5,666 bases of DNA. It comes from Chloroflexota bacterium. Lineage in GTDB: Bacteria; Chloroflexota; Limnocylindria; Limnocylindrales; CSP1-4. Each line of letters starts with the position of its first letter. Position 1 is the first letter of the stretch. This document shows, piece after piece, positions 1 to 5,666 of the stretch. Made by a program: the position numbers and the translations under genes. Location: assembly GCA_013695505.1 (NCBI GenBank), contig JACDAH010000332.1, positions 1-5,666 of the forward strand, read 5' to 3'. Under the pieces are notes generated by a model, which was given only the letters and a program-made list of their open reading frames with translations, ran no database searches and was not told the origin of the DNA.

Positions 1-188
1 CGCCTGTCCGTTTGCGTTGGCCCCTTCGGGCAAGACGAACCATACGACGGGTCCAGGCGCGGCACAACGGACTTGTCCACGAACTTGGTCGTTGCGGCCC
101 CTGGTTCGTCCACGAAACGCGGGGGCATGTGGACGGAATGTGGAAACAACCGTTGCGCGAACGTGCTACGGCGTGGCGCCTGGCGGGG
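1..188. other. Non-coding stretch with short direct and inverted repeats
   Basis: No convincing gene, tRNA or strong terminator is seen here. Present are GTCCACGAA twice (75-83 and 108-116, start-to-start 33 bp), TTCGT-CC-ACGAA as a small palindrome (105-116), ATGTGGA twice (127-133 and 139-145), and CGCCTG at 1-6 facing CAGGCG at 54-59. The stretch follows the stop of the exported protein and could hold its 3' UTR, an operator or a structured RNA of a gene beyond the left edge. Open frames across it on the plus strand continue as antisense of the exported protein and look spurious. Confidence 0.4.
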
Positions 189-1619
189 TCAGGGCCGGTC
201 CTGGACGGAGTACCCGACCTGGATGTTCGCGTCGACCGTGATCCCGGGATCGACCACGAGCGCCGCGTCCAGGGTCCAGTCGAGCGTCACGTCATCCACA
301 GGCGTGCCGTACACCCAGGCGGAGATCGGGATCGTGGCGGTGCACGAGCCGCCGCCGCATTTCACGGGGAACAGCGTCGAGACGACGTGCAGGTCGGCGC
401 CCGGCACGCCCTCGGTCCCGGTCGAGCCGACACGGAACAGGATCGACTTCTCGGACCCCGACTTGCTCCGGGACAACGCCGACATCGTCGCCTGGACGAA
501 GACTCCCTTGCCGTCATCCGAACCGTGGATCGCCCGTCCATCGATTGACAGGTTGACGCTCTGATCCTTCGTCTTGTCGCCGCCGATGAGCAGCGAGTGG
601 GTGGTGCCGCCGGCCGGGATCGGCTTGTCCTCGACGAGCGGGACGGGCTCGAGGGACAGCTTGCCCGTCAGCTCGATGGCGCCCGGGTCCGTCGTGAACA
701 GGCTGCCTCCCAGGGTCCAGTCCACGGTCGACTCCTGACCCTTCGGCCCGCCTTGCCAGTCGCCGACCACGCGAAGCTGCGTCCTGCAGCCATCCGGGTC
801 ATCACAGCCGGGCAGAGCGACGTCCTGGACGCCCGTTGAGGCGCTCGAGATCACCGTTCCGTCCATCATCTCGACGCGCAAGGCGACGGGCTGCTCATAG
901 CTGGCCGTGCTGTCCCGGGTGATCGTCGACCGGAGCACGCCTGCTGCCCAGGTCCCGTCCGCGCGAGGCGGCTGGACGAGGGTGACGACGCGCACGAACC
1001 GGGGATGCGCGGCGTCGAGGCGGATCCCCGTCGTATCGACCGACGCCGAGAGACTGCCCGCGGCCAACGGAGCCGGCTTGCCGGCGGTGATCGTCAGGGC
1101 GGCTCCAGCGGGCGCCACCCCGGGGCTCGCGTCGGTTCCCATCCGGGTCTCGGCCGTCACCAGCCAGCCGACGGTGACTGGGCCCTCGACGGGACCGGCC
1201 AGCGTCGCGGTGATCCGGTACGCCCGGGTGCAATCCCCGGTGAACTGACAGGCCAGCTTGAGGTCATCGCTCAGACTCGGCCACGAGCCGATGACCGGTG
1301 GCACCTTGCCCTCGACCGCCTCGATCGCCATGACGACGCCCGCTGAGTCCGGACCCTCGCCAGTTGCCGGAACGCGCCGAACGCCGACCACGGTCCGGTT
1401 CGTGGCGTCCGCCAGCAGGGCCGCGTTCGCGAGCACGGTGACTTCGACCGTGGCCGCGGGCTCGTCCGGGCTCAGCGTCAGGACCCCGCTGGACTCCCTC
1501 GAAAGGGTCGGCGCACGCGTCGGTGCCGGGCTCGTGCCGGCGACTGCGAGGCCGGCCAGCATCAGGACGAGGATCGCCCCGAGCTGCCGCCGGCCATTGC
1601 CACGTCGCCTGCGATCCAG
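189..1619 (-). CDS. Exported hypothetical protein with three diverged Cys-pair/Trp repeat domains
   Basis: Not assigned to a known family. With a CTG start at 1619 it has 476 residues: an Arg-rich n-region (1-12), a hydrophobic segment LGAILVLMLAGLAVAG (13-28) with AVA before a possible signal peptidase cut after Ala27, a Pro/Thr/Ser linker (29-50), then mostly beta-rich sequence to the end. No lipobox Cys, LPXTG or C-terminal membrane helix is seen, so it is probably released or held outside by other means. Three diverged units each carry a close Cys pair (C124/C130, C272/C278, C421/C426) followed 21-23 residues later by a conserved Trp (W152, W301, W448). Units 2 and 3 share VDWTL/LDWTL and a DPG nine to ten residues on. 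The start is uncertain: ATG 1562 would remove the charged n-region, and GTG 1721 would overlap the DnaB-like gene by 67 nt and give a long n-region. The same frame stays open to 2294 inside the upstream gene without meaning. The 35-nt gap to the DnaB-like stop suggests an operon. Function may be adhesion, scaffold or ligand binding; nothing decides. Confidence 0.75.
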   Translation of the reverse strand: MDRRRRGNGRRQLGAILVLMLAGLAVAGTSPAPTRAPTLSRESSGVLTLSPDEPAATVEVTVLANAALLADATNRTVVGVRRVPATGEGPDSAGVVMAIEAVEGKVPPVIGSWPSLSDDLKLACQFTGDCTRAYRITATLAGPVEGPVTVGWLVTAETRMGTDASPGVAPAGAALTITAGKPAPLAAGSLSASVDTTGIRLDAAHPRFVRVVTLVQPPRADGTWAAGVLRSTITRDSTASYEQPVALRVEMMDGTVISSASTGVQDVALPGCDDPDGCRTQLRVVGDWQGGPKGQESTVDWTLGGSLFTTDPGAIELTGKLSLEPVPLVEDKPIPAGGTTHSLLIGGDKTKDQSVNLSIDGRAIHGSDDGKGVFVQATMSALSRSKSGSEKSILFRVGSTGTEGVPGADLHVVSTLFPVKCGGGSCTATIPISAWVYGTPVDDVTLDWTLDAALVVDPGITVDANIQVGYSVQDRP

Positions 1620-1625
1620 GATCGA

Positions 1626-1634
1626 CCCCTCCCC
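1626..1634 (-). promoter_or_regulatory. Shine-Dalgarno that points to a CTG start of the exported protein
   Basis: GGGGAGGGG on the minus strand ends 6 nt before CTG at 1619. It is the only strong Shine-Dalgarno-like sequence in the gap after the DnaB-like stop. No ATG, GTG or TTG in the correct frame lies at a suitable distance from it. Confidence 0.5.
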
Positions 1635-1654
1635 GCGGCCACGCCGGCCGCCCG

Positions 1655-2728
1655 TCAGTCGTTGTAGAGGCGCTCCTCGATGAGCTTCTCCTGCACCGTC
1701 CGGCCATTCGGATCGAAGCACGAGAACTCGAAGTGCTTCTCGAACTCGAGGTCGACGTTGTCCTGGCCGCCGCGGTTCTTCTCGACCGAGACCACGACCC
1801 AGTCGCGGAAGCGCTGCGCCTGGTACGGATTGAACTCGATGTTGACCTTGGCGACGATGTGGTACTTCTCGTTGAGGATCAGGATGATGTCGGCCTCGTA
1901 GTTGATCGCCGACGAGCCACGCAGGTGATAGTTCCGCAGGCGCGACGCCTTGAGGCCTTCCTTGTCCGCGGCGACGATCGCGATCATCGGCACGTCCTCG
2001 GACAGGGCGATGTCCTTGAGGCCATTGACGACGTACGTGACCTTCTCGCTCTCGCCGTTCGGCTCCGGGATCTGGGGGACCTTCTGGAGATAGTCGACGA
2101 AGACGACCAGCCGCCGGTCGCCGCTGAGCTCGCGATGCTGCTGGACGAGCTTGCGGATGTTGTCGATCGTCGATGCCGTCTGCGAGCCGCGGAGCAGAAA
2201 GAGATTCTGGCCGTAGCGGGCAATCCGGTCCAGGGACGGGCGGAGGCGGGGGTTGCTCGCGAGCTGGGCCGCCCCGCCGCCTTCGGCCATCCACGTCCCG
2301 AGGATCTCCTTGCGGACGTCCTGGATCTTGATCGCGCCGGTCTTGTGCGGCAGGTGGGCGAGCGCCGACTCCATCGCGATCAGGCGGTTGAGGAGGTACT
2401 GCTCGTCGTGCTCGAAGCAGAGGTAGAGGACGTTCGCCTGGCCGCCCGAGGCGATGTTGCGCGCCATCTGGAGGGCCATCGTCGTCTTGCCCGTGCCCTG
2501 GGCGCCGCCGATCAGGAGGAGCTCGCCGGCCCGCAGCCCGGTCCCGATCGTCTTGTCCATCGGGGTGAAGCCGAGCGGCACCGCCTGGTACTCACCGACC
2601 TTGCCCGATGTCACCTTGTCGTTCAGGTCGACGAGCACATCGAGCGCGGACCGCGGCACCATGCTCCCGGTGTCGCCGTCGAGGCGCCAGCTCTGGGGTG
2701 CGGCTTTGGGTTCGGCGGTCTCGGTCAC
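1655..2728 (-). CDS. DnaB-type helicase C-terminal domain ATPase, lacking the DnaB N-terminal domain
   Basis: 357 residues with a RecA/DnaB_C ATPase core, presumably cytosolic and oligomeric. Seen: Walker A GGAQGTGKTT (74-83, Lys81, Thr82), catalytic Glu106 in LCFEHDEQ (the position of Glu in the SLEM motif of DnaB), Walker B LVVFVDYLQ (207-215, Asp212; DYLQ is typical of DnaB), LRGSSAINYEAD (269-280, matching LRESGAIEQDAD of DnaB), and EKNRGG (316-321), whose K-x-R matches the DnaB K-x-R that acts across subunits. Only about 50 residues precede the core, so the roughly 100-residue primase-interacting N-terminal domain of replicative DnaB (usually about 450 aa) is absent. In motif H3 the usual Gln (ALSQLNR) is replaced: the segment reads IAIVAADK. 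Both points argue for a paralogue with a specialised role and against the replicative helicase itself. A KaiC- or RadA-like regulatory ATPase is an alternative, but DYLQ and the H4-type motif favour DnaB. It starts at GTG with a strong Shine-Dalgarno and is probably cotranscribed with the exported protein 35 nt downstream. The DNA or protein partner is unknown. Confidence 0.85.
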   Translation of the reverse strand: MTETAEPKAAPQSWRLDGDTGSMVPRSALDVLVDLNDKVTSGKVGEYQAVPLGFTPMDKTIGTGLRAGELLLIGGAQGTGKTTMALQMARNIASGGQANVLYLCFEHDEQYLLNRLIAMESALAHLPHKTGAIKIQDVRKEILGTWMAEGGGAAQLASNPRLRPSLDRIARYGQNLFLLRGSQTASTIDNIRKLVQQHRELSGDRRLVVFVDYLQKVPQIPEPNGESEKVTYVVNGLKDIALSEDVPMIAIVAADKEGLKASRLRNYHLRGSSAINYEADIILILNEKYHIVAKVNIEFNPYQAQRFRDWVVVSVEKNRGGQDNVDLEFEKHFEFSCFDPNGRTVQEKLIEERLYND

Positions 2729-2737
2729 GCTTGCTCG

Positions 2738-2744
2738 TCCTCCC
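2738..2744 (-). promoter_or_regulatory. Shine-Dalgarno of the DnaB-like gene
   Basis: GGGAGGA on the minus strand lies about 9 nt before the GTG at 2728. It decides this GTG as the start, since no ATG with comparable support lies nearby in frame. Confidence 0.75.
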
Positions 2745-2764
2745 GGTCAACGAAGTCGTTGTGC

Positions 2765-2792
2765 ATCGTAGCACCGCCCTTCGCCGCGACAG
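2765..2792 (-). promoter_or_regulatory. Candidate sigma70-like promoter for the DnaB-like gene
   Basis: Minus-strand TACGAT (2765-2770) matches the TAnnnT -10 pattern. It is preceded, after a 16-nt spacer, by CTGTCG (2787-2792), which matches TTGACA at three positions. A transcript starting about 7 nt downstream would have a short leader of about 30 nt holding the strong Shine-Dalgarno of the next gene. This is a pattern match only. Confidence 0.35.
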
Positions 2793-2840
2793 CCGCCCGA
2801 AAGCGGCGAGACGATGGTCCGAAAGTCCTAGCGGATCGCT

Positions 2841-2882
2841 GCGGCGAGACCCGCCGGGCGAGGTCGGCCCCGGGGTCGCCGC
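2841..2882 (-). terminator. GC-rich hairpin after the dipeptidase stop (possible terminator)
   Basis: On the minus strand GCGGCGA (2876-2882) can pair with TCGCCGC (2841-2847). Further inner pairing (CCC/GGG, GGGC/GCCC) is interrupted by small internal loops. It begins 6 nt after the dipeptidase stop codon. No T run follows, so it could equally be an mRNA 3'-end stabilising structure or a chance feature of GC-rich DNA. Confidence 0.35.
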
Positions 2883-2888
2883 GACAGG

Positions 2889-4298
2889 TCAGGCGCGCAG
2901 CCCGTCGACGCCGATCGCCGCGACCTCGTCCCACATCCGCGCGACTGTCCGGATGCCCGTCTCGTAGTTGCCGAGGTCCATCCATTCGTTCGGGGCGTGG
3001 GCCCGCTGGTCGGGCGGATCGAACCCGAGCAGGACGACGGGCAGATCGAGCGCCTGCTCGAACGTGGCGCAGACCGGGATCGAGCCGCCCTCGCGAATGT
3101 AGACCGGCGCCTGGCCGAACGTCGCTTCGAGGGCACGGGCCGCGGCCTGCGTCGCGGGATGGTCGATCGGAGTCAGGCTCGGATGACCGCCGCCGAGCAG
3201 CCGGACCTCGACCCGGACGCCGGCGGGGGCGATCGCGAGGACGTGATCGCGGAACGCCGCGAACACGCGATCGGGATCCTGGTCGCTGACGAGCCGGCAG
3301 CTGATCTTCGCGTGGGCATGGGCCGGGATGATCGTCTTGCTGCCCTCACCCTGGAACCCGCCCCAGATCCCGTTGACATCGAGCGTCGGCCGAGCGCCGC
3401 GCCGCTCGAGCGTCGTGTAGCCGATCTCCCCGTGGAGCTCCGGCAGGCCGAGCCGCGCGAGATAGGCCTCCTCGTCGAATGGCAGCTCGCTCATCAGGCG
3501 ACGCTCGTCGGGCGTGAGCTCGACGACGTCGTCATAGAAGCCCGGCACCAGGATCCGGCCGTCCTCGTCCTTGAGCCCGGCGATGATCCGGGCCAGGGCG
3601 TTGGCTGGGTTCTCGACCGCGCCGCCGTAGCCGCCGGAGTGGAGGTCGACCTCCGTCCCGATCACGTCGACCTGGGCATACATCATTCCCCGCAGGGCGA
3701 TCGTGATCGACGGAATGTTGCCCTCGAAGAACCCGGTATCGCTGATCAGGGCGAAGTGGGCAGCGAGCCGCTGGCGGTTGGCCCGGAGCCACCTGTCGAG
3801 GTTGGCCGAGCTCGATTCCTCCTCGCCTTCGAAGACGAAGCGGAGGTTGACCGGCAGCGTGCCGCGGGTCGCGAGGAGCGCCTCGGTCGCCCGCAGATGG
3901 AGATGGAGCTGGCCCTTGTCGTCGGCCACGCCTCGGCCGAGGATCCGATTGCCAACGACCACCGGCTCGAACGGTGGCGAGGTCCACAGGTCGAGCGGGT
4001 CGACCGGCTGGACGTCGTAGTGGCAATACACGAGCACGGTCGGGGCGCCCTCGGCGTGGAGCCAGTCGGCGTAGACCACCGGATGCCCGCCCGTCTCGGC
4101 AACCTCGACGTGCTCCATGCCGATCTGCTCCAGGTCGGCCGCGATCCACTCGGCAGCCCGGCGGCAATCGGCCGCATGCTCCGGCAGCGCCGAGATGCTC
4201 GGGATCCGGATGAGCTCCTTGTACGACTCGAGGCGAGCCTCGGCGTGGGCGGCCAGGTAATCCTCGAATGCTTGCTCGGTAGCGGTCATCATCGTCAT
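2889..4298 (-). CDS. M20-family zinc metallopeptidase (dipeptidase, CNDP/PepV-like)
   Basis: A predicted cytosolic di-zinc dipeptidase of 469 residues that hydrolyses dipeptides or similar small amides. Seen motifs in order: CHYDVQP (92-98, metal His93 and the supporting Asp95), GRGVADDKG (121-129, bridging Asp126), FEGEEESSS (156-164; catalytic Glu160 and metal Glu161 by alignment to the EGMEES of mammalian carnosinase), ISDTGF (185-190, metal Asp187), DLHSGGYGG (218-226, dimerisation-domain His220 that reaches the partner active site in this family), CRLVSDQDP (334-342) and AHAPNEW (433-439, terminal metal His434). All five expected ligands are present, so activity is likely; length is normal for the family. 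The frame stays open up to an ATG at 4424, but the extra 42 residues are Arg/Pro-rich and unlike M20 N-termini. The start is therefore put at ATG 4298, with ATGs at 4292 and 4289 close behind. No clear Shine-Dalgarno precedes any of them. It is separated from ftsH by a terminator. Substrate (beta-Ala, D-amino acid or general dipeptides) cannot be read from sequence. Confidence 0.93.
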   Translation of the reverse strand: MTMMTATEQAFEDYLAAHAEARLESYKELIRIPSISALPEHAADCRRAAEWIAADLEQIGMEHVEVAETGGHPVVYADWLHAEGAPTVLVYCHYDVQPVDPLDLWTSPPFEPVVVGNRILGRGVADDKGQLHLHLRATEALLATRGTLPVNLRFVFEGEEESSSANLDRWLRANRQRLAAHFALISDTGFFEGNIPSITIALRGMMYAQVDVIGTEVDLHSGGYGGAVENPANALARIIAGLKDEDGRILVPGFYDDVVELTPDERRLMSELPFDEEAYLARLGLPELHGEIGYTTLERRGARPTLDVNGIWGGFQGEGSKTIIPAHAHAKISCRLVSDQDPDRVFAAFRDHVLAIAPAGVRVEVRLLGGGHPSLTPIDHPATQAAARALEATFGQAPVYIREGGSIPVCATFEQALDLPVVLLGFDPPDQRAHAPNEWMDLGNYETGIRTVARMWDEVAAIGVDGLRA

Positions 4299-4305
4299 GG
4301 CCGCG

Positions 4306-4311
4306 ATGGTA
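4306..4311 (-). promoter_or_regulatory. Possible -10 element for leaderless transcription of the dipeptidase gene
   Basis: TACCAT on the minus strand fits the TAnnnT -10 pattern. It ends 7 nt before the ATG at 4298, which would put the transcript start at or next to the start codon. The lack of a Shine-Dalgarno fits a leaderless mRNA. No recognisable -35 hexamer is found 16-18 nt further upstream, so this is weak. Confidence 0.2.
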
Positions 4312-4419
4312 CCGGGACTCGGCGGAGCCGGCGGGCGGCGCCGCAGTCCCACGCGGCGGCAGAGTCCGGCGTGGCATCGCCCGGAATGTCGCGGCACGGT
4401 CCGGCGAGAACCGACATCG

Positions 4420-4455
4420 GACACGAAACGACCCCGGGCGGTTGACCCGGGGTCG
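4420..4455 (-). terminator. Rho-independent terminator of ftsH
   Basis: A perfect 10-bp GC-rich inverted repeat (CGACCCCGGG / CCCGGGGTCG, 4446-4455 and 4429-4438) encloses a 7-nt loop. On the minus strand it is followed by TTTCGTGT. It sits about 28 nt past the ftsH stop and before the dipeptidase start. The T run is short, as in many GC-rich genomes. No T run lies on the plus side, so it is read as acting on minus-strand transcripts only. Confidence 0.8.
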
Positions 4456-4482
4456 TGACTCAGCTTGGAGATCCGGCGCAGA

Positions 4483-5666
4483 TCACGCCGGGGCGGGGTT
4501 CGTGGCGGGCTGAGCGCCGGGGGTGGGCTGGTTCGGGCCGACGACGATCGGCGGCGTGTCGCGCGTTGTGCGCTTCGGGGGCAGGTCGCTGAAGAGGCCT
4601 TCGAACCCTTCCTGGTCGACCGTCTCCTCGGCGACGAGCTTCTCGGCGAGGGCGTTGAGCTTGTCGCGATGCGTGACCAGGACGTCCATTGCCCGCTCGT
4701 AGGCGTGGTCGATGATCGCCCGGACCTCCTCGTCGATCGTCTTGGCGACTTCGTCGCTGTAGTCGCGCTGCTCGCCCATCGAGCGGCCCAGGAAGACCAT
4801 CTCGTCGCGCTTTCCGAACGACAACGGGCCGAGCCGGTCGCTCATCCCGAACTCGGTGACCATCCGGCGGGCGAGATCGGTCGCCTTCTCGATGTCGTTG
4901 CTGGCGCCGGTCGTCGTGTCGCCGAAGACGAGCCGCTCGGCGGCGTTGCCCCCGAGGAGCCCGGCGATCTTGTCCTCGAACTCGGTCTTGGACTGGAGGT
5001 AGCGATCCTCCATCGGGAGGGCCATCGTGTAGCCGAGGGCCATGCCGCGGCTGATGATCGTGACCTTCGCAACCGGGTCGCACTTCGGCAGGATCCGCTG
5101 GACGACGGCGTGGCCCCCCTCGTGGTAGGCGATGATCGCCTTCTCCGCGTCGGAGATAATCCGGGACTTGCGTTCCGGACCGGCGACGATCCGCTCGAGG
5201 GCCTCGGTGAACTCGGTGAAACCGATCACCTTCTTGTTGCGCCGGGCGGCGAGGATCGCCGCTTCGTTGACGAGGTTGGCGAGGTCCGCGCCGGAGAAGC
5301 CCGGCGACAGGCGGGCGACTGCTTCGACGTCGATCGCCTTGTCGAGCGGCTTGCCCTTGGTGTGGACCTTGAGGATCGCAGTCCGGCCCTTCATATCGGG
5401 CCGGTCGAGGATGACCTGGCGGTCGAACCGGCCCGGGCGGAGGAGCGCCGGATCGAGGACATCGGGCCGGTTGGTGGCGGCGACGACGATCACGTTCGTG
5501 TTCGTGTCGAAGCCGTCCATCTCGACGAGAATCTGGTTCAGGGTCTGCTCGCGCTCGTCGTGCGAGCCGCCGAGGCCGGCGCCGCGCTGGCGGCCGACCG
5601 CGTCGATCTCGTCGACGAAGACGATGCACGGCGAGTTGCGCTTGGCCTGGTCGAACAGGTCGCGGA
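4483..5666 (-). CDS. ftsH: ATP-dependent zinc metalloprotease FtsH, C-terminal part (5' end beyond the window)
   Basis: FtsH is a membrane-anchored hexameric AAA+ protease that extracts and degrades misfolded membrane proteins and some short-lived cytosolic regulators. 393 residues are visible, counted here from the first whole codon at 5664. Seen directly: Walker [10 protein letters not shown] (residues 14-22), the second region of homology with [11 protein letters not shown] and RPGRFDR (62-82, arginine-finger area), the AAA lid [15 protein letters not shown] (122-136), the zinc protease site HEGGH (181-185), and the downstream Asp in [10 protein letters not shown] (D257), the expected third zinc ligand. 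The last 30 or so residues form a Pro-rich, probably disordered tail, which is common in FtsH. The N-terminal membrane segments and Walker A lie to the right of the window, so this is a truncation by the window edge and not a broken gene. An internal ATG at 5520 is not the start, because the frame continues upstream with clear FtsH sequence ([12 protein letters not shown]). A strong hairpin terminator follows the stop codon by about 28 nt. Confidence 0.97.
   Translation of the reverse strand, partial: RDLFDQAKRNSPCIVFVDEIDAVGRQRGAGLGGSHDEREQTLNQILVEMDGFDTNTNVIVVAATNRPDVLDPALLRPGRFDRQVILDRPDMKGRTAILKVHTKGKPLDKAIDVEAVARLSPGFSGADLANLVNEAAILAARRNKKVIGFTEFTEALERIVAGPERKSRIISDAEKAIIAYHEGGHAVVQRILPKCDPVAKVTIISRGMALGYTMALPMEDRYLQSKTEFEDKIAGLLGGNAAERLVFGDTTTGASNDIEKATDLARRMVTEFGMSDRLGPLSFGKRDEMVFLGRSMGEQRDYSDEVAKTIDEEVRAIIDHAYERAMDVLVTHRDKLNALAEKLVAEETVDQEGFEGLFSDLPPKRTTRDTPPIVVGPNQPTPGAQPATNPAPA

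Noticed and set aside
1..59. CGCCTG...CAGGCG ends and an inner hairpin suggesting a tRNA or riboswitch
   Set aside because: Pairing beyond 6 bp fails. No T-loop GTTCRANNC, anticodon arm or known riboswitch core could be fitted on either strand.
1620..2294. Extension of the exported protein frame into the DnaB-like gene (701-residue reading)
   Set aside because: The extra 225 residues are Arg/Gly/Pro-rich alternate-frame translation of the DnaB-like gene. A signal peptide would then sit in the middle of the protein.
1523..3289. Plus-strand open frame of 588 codons
   Set aside because: It runs antisense across the DnaB-like gene and its spacer into the dipeptidase. Its translation is a Val/Leu/Asp/Arg-rich mirror without motifs, while the minus strand carries clear conserved domains.
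4299..4424. N-terminal extension of the dipeptidase from ATG 4424
   Set aside because: The 42 added residues are Arg/Pro/Cys-rich and unlike M20 N-termini. The ATG lies directly behind the ftsH terminator hairpin without a Shine-Dalgarno.
2997..4445. Plus-strand open frame of 482 codons
   Set aside because: It lies fully antisense to the M20 dipeptidase and shows only the composition expected from the reverse complement of GC-rich codons.
4460..5629. Second minus-strand open frame across ftsH (389 codons)
   Set aside because: It is a shifted frame of ftsH with Arg/Pro/Asp-rich translation; the true FtsH motifs are all in the other frame.

Overview
This is a GC-rich bacterial chromosomal window in which all four recognisable genes lie on the minus strand. 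In transcription order, right to left, they are: the C-terminal part of an FtsH membrane protease (cut by the right edge), a complete M20-family metallodipeptidase, a compact ATPase with a DnaB-type helicase C-terminal domain, and an exported protein of unrecognised family built from three diverged copies of a Cys-pair/Trp domain of about 148 residues. The long plus-strand open frames are antisense shadows caused by the GC-rich third codon position.

The organism cannot be fixed from the sequence alone. High GC, many GTC/CTC/GCC/ATC codons, a GTG start and the character of the FtsH C-terminal half fit a GC-rich Chloroflexota lineage (Limnocylindria/Ellin6529-like) or an actinomycete. This is a low-confidence inference.

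Layout: (1) 4483-5666, ftsH 3' part, entering after Walker A and running through Walker B, the arginine-finger region, the HEGGH zinc site and a Pro-rich tail. It is followed by a perfect 10-bp GC hairpin with a short T run (4420-4455), a good terminator. (2) 2889-4298, M20 dipeptidase with every metal ligand in place, whose start lacks a clear Shine-Dalgarno. (3) 2729-2888, a spacer with a GC hairpin just after the dipeptidase stop, a candidate sigma70-like promoter and a strong Shine-Dalgarno for the next gene. (4) 1655-2728, the DnaB_C-type ATPase. (5) 189-1619, the exported repeat protein, 35 nt downstream of the ATPase and probably cotranscribed with it. (6) 1-188, non-coding as far as can be seen, with short direct and inverted repeats.

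ftsH and the dipeptidase look like separate housekeeping units (membrane protein quality control; final steps of peptide breakdown). The less ordinary part is the left half. It holds a DnaB-like ATPase without the DnaB N-terminal domain and without the usual glutamine in motif H3, in an apparent two-gene operon with an exported three-repeat protein. That protein seems to lack an ATG/GTG/TTG start in the right place and may begin at CTG. No mobile element, CRISPR array, tRNA or rRNA was seen.
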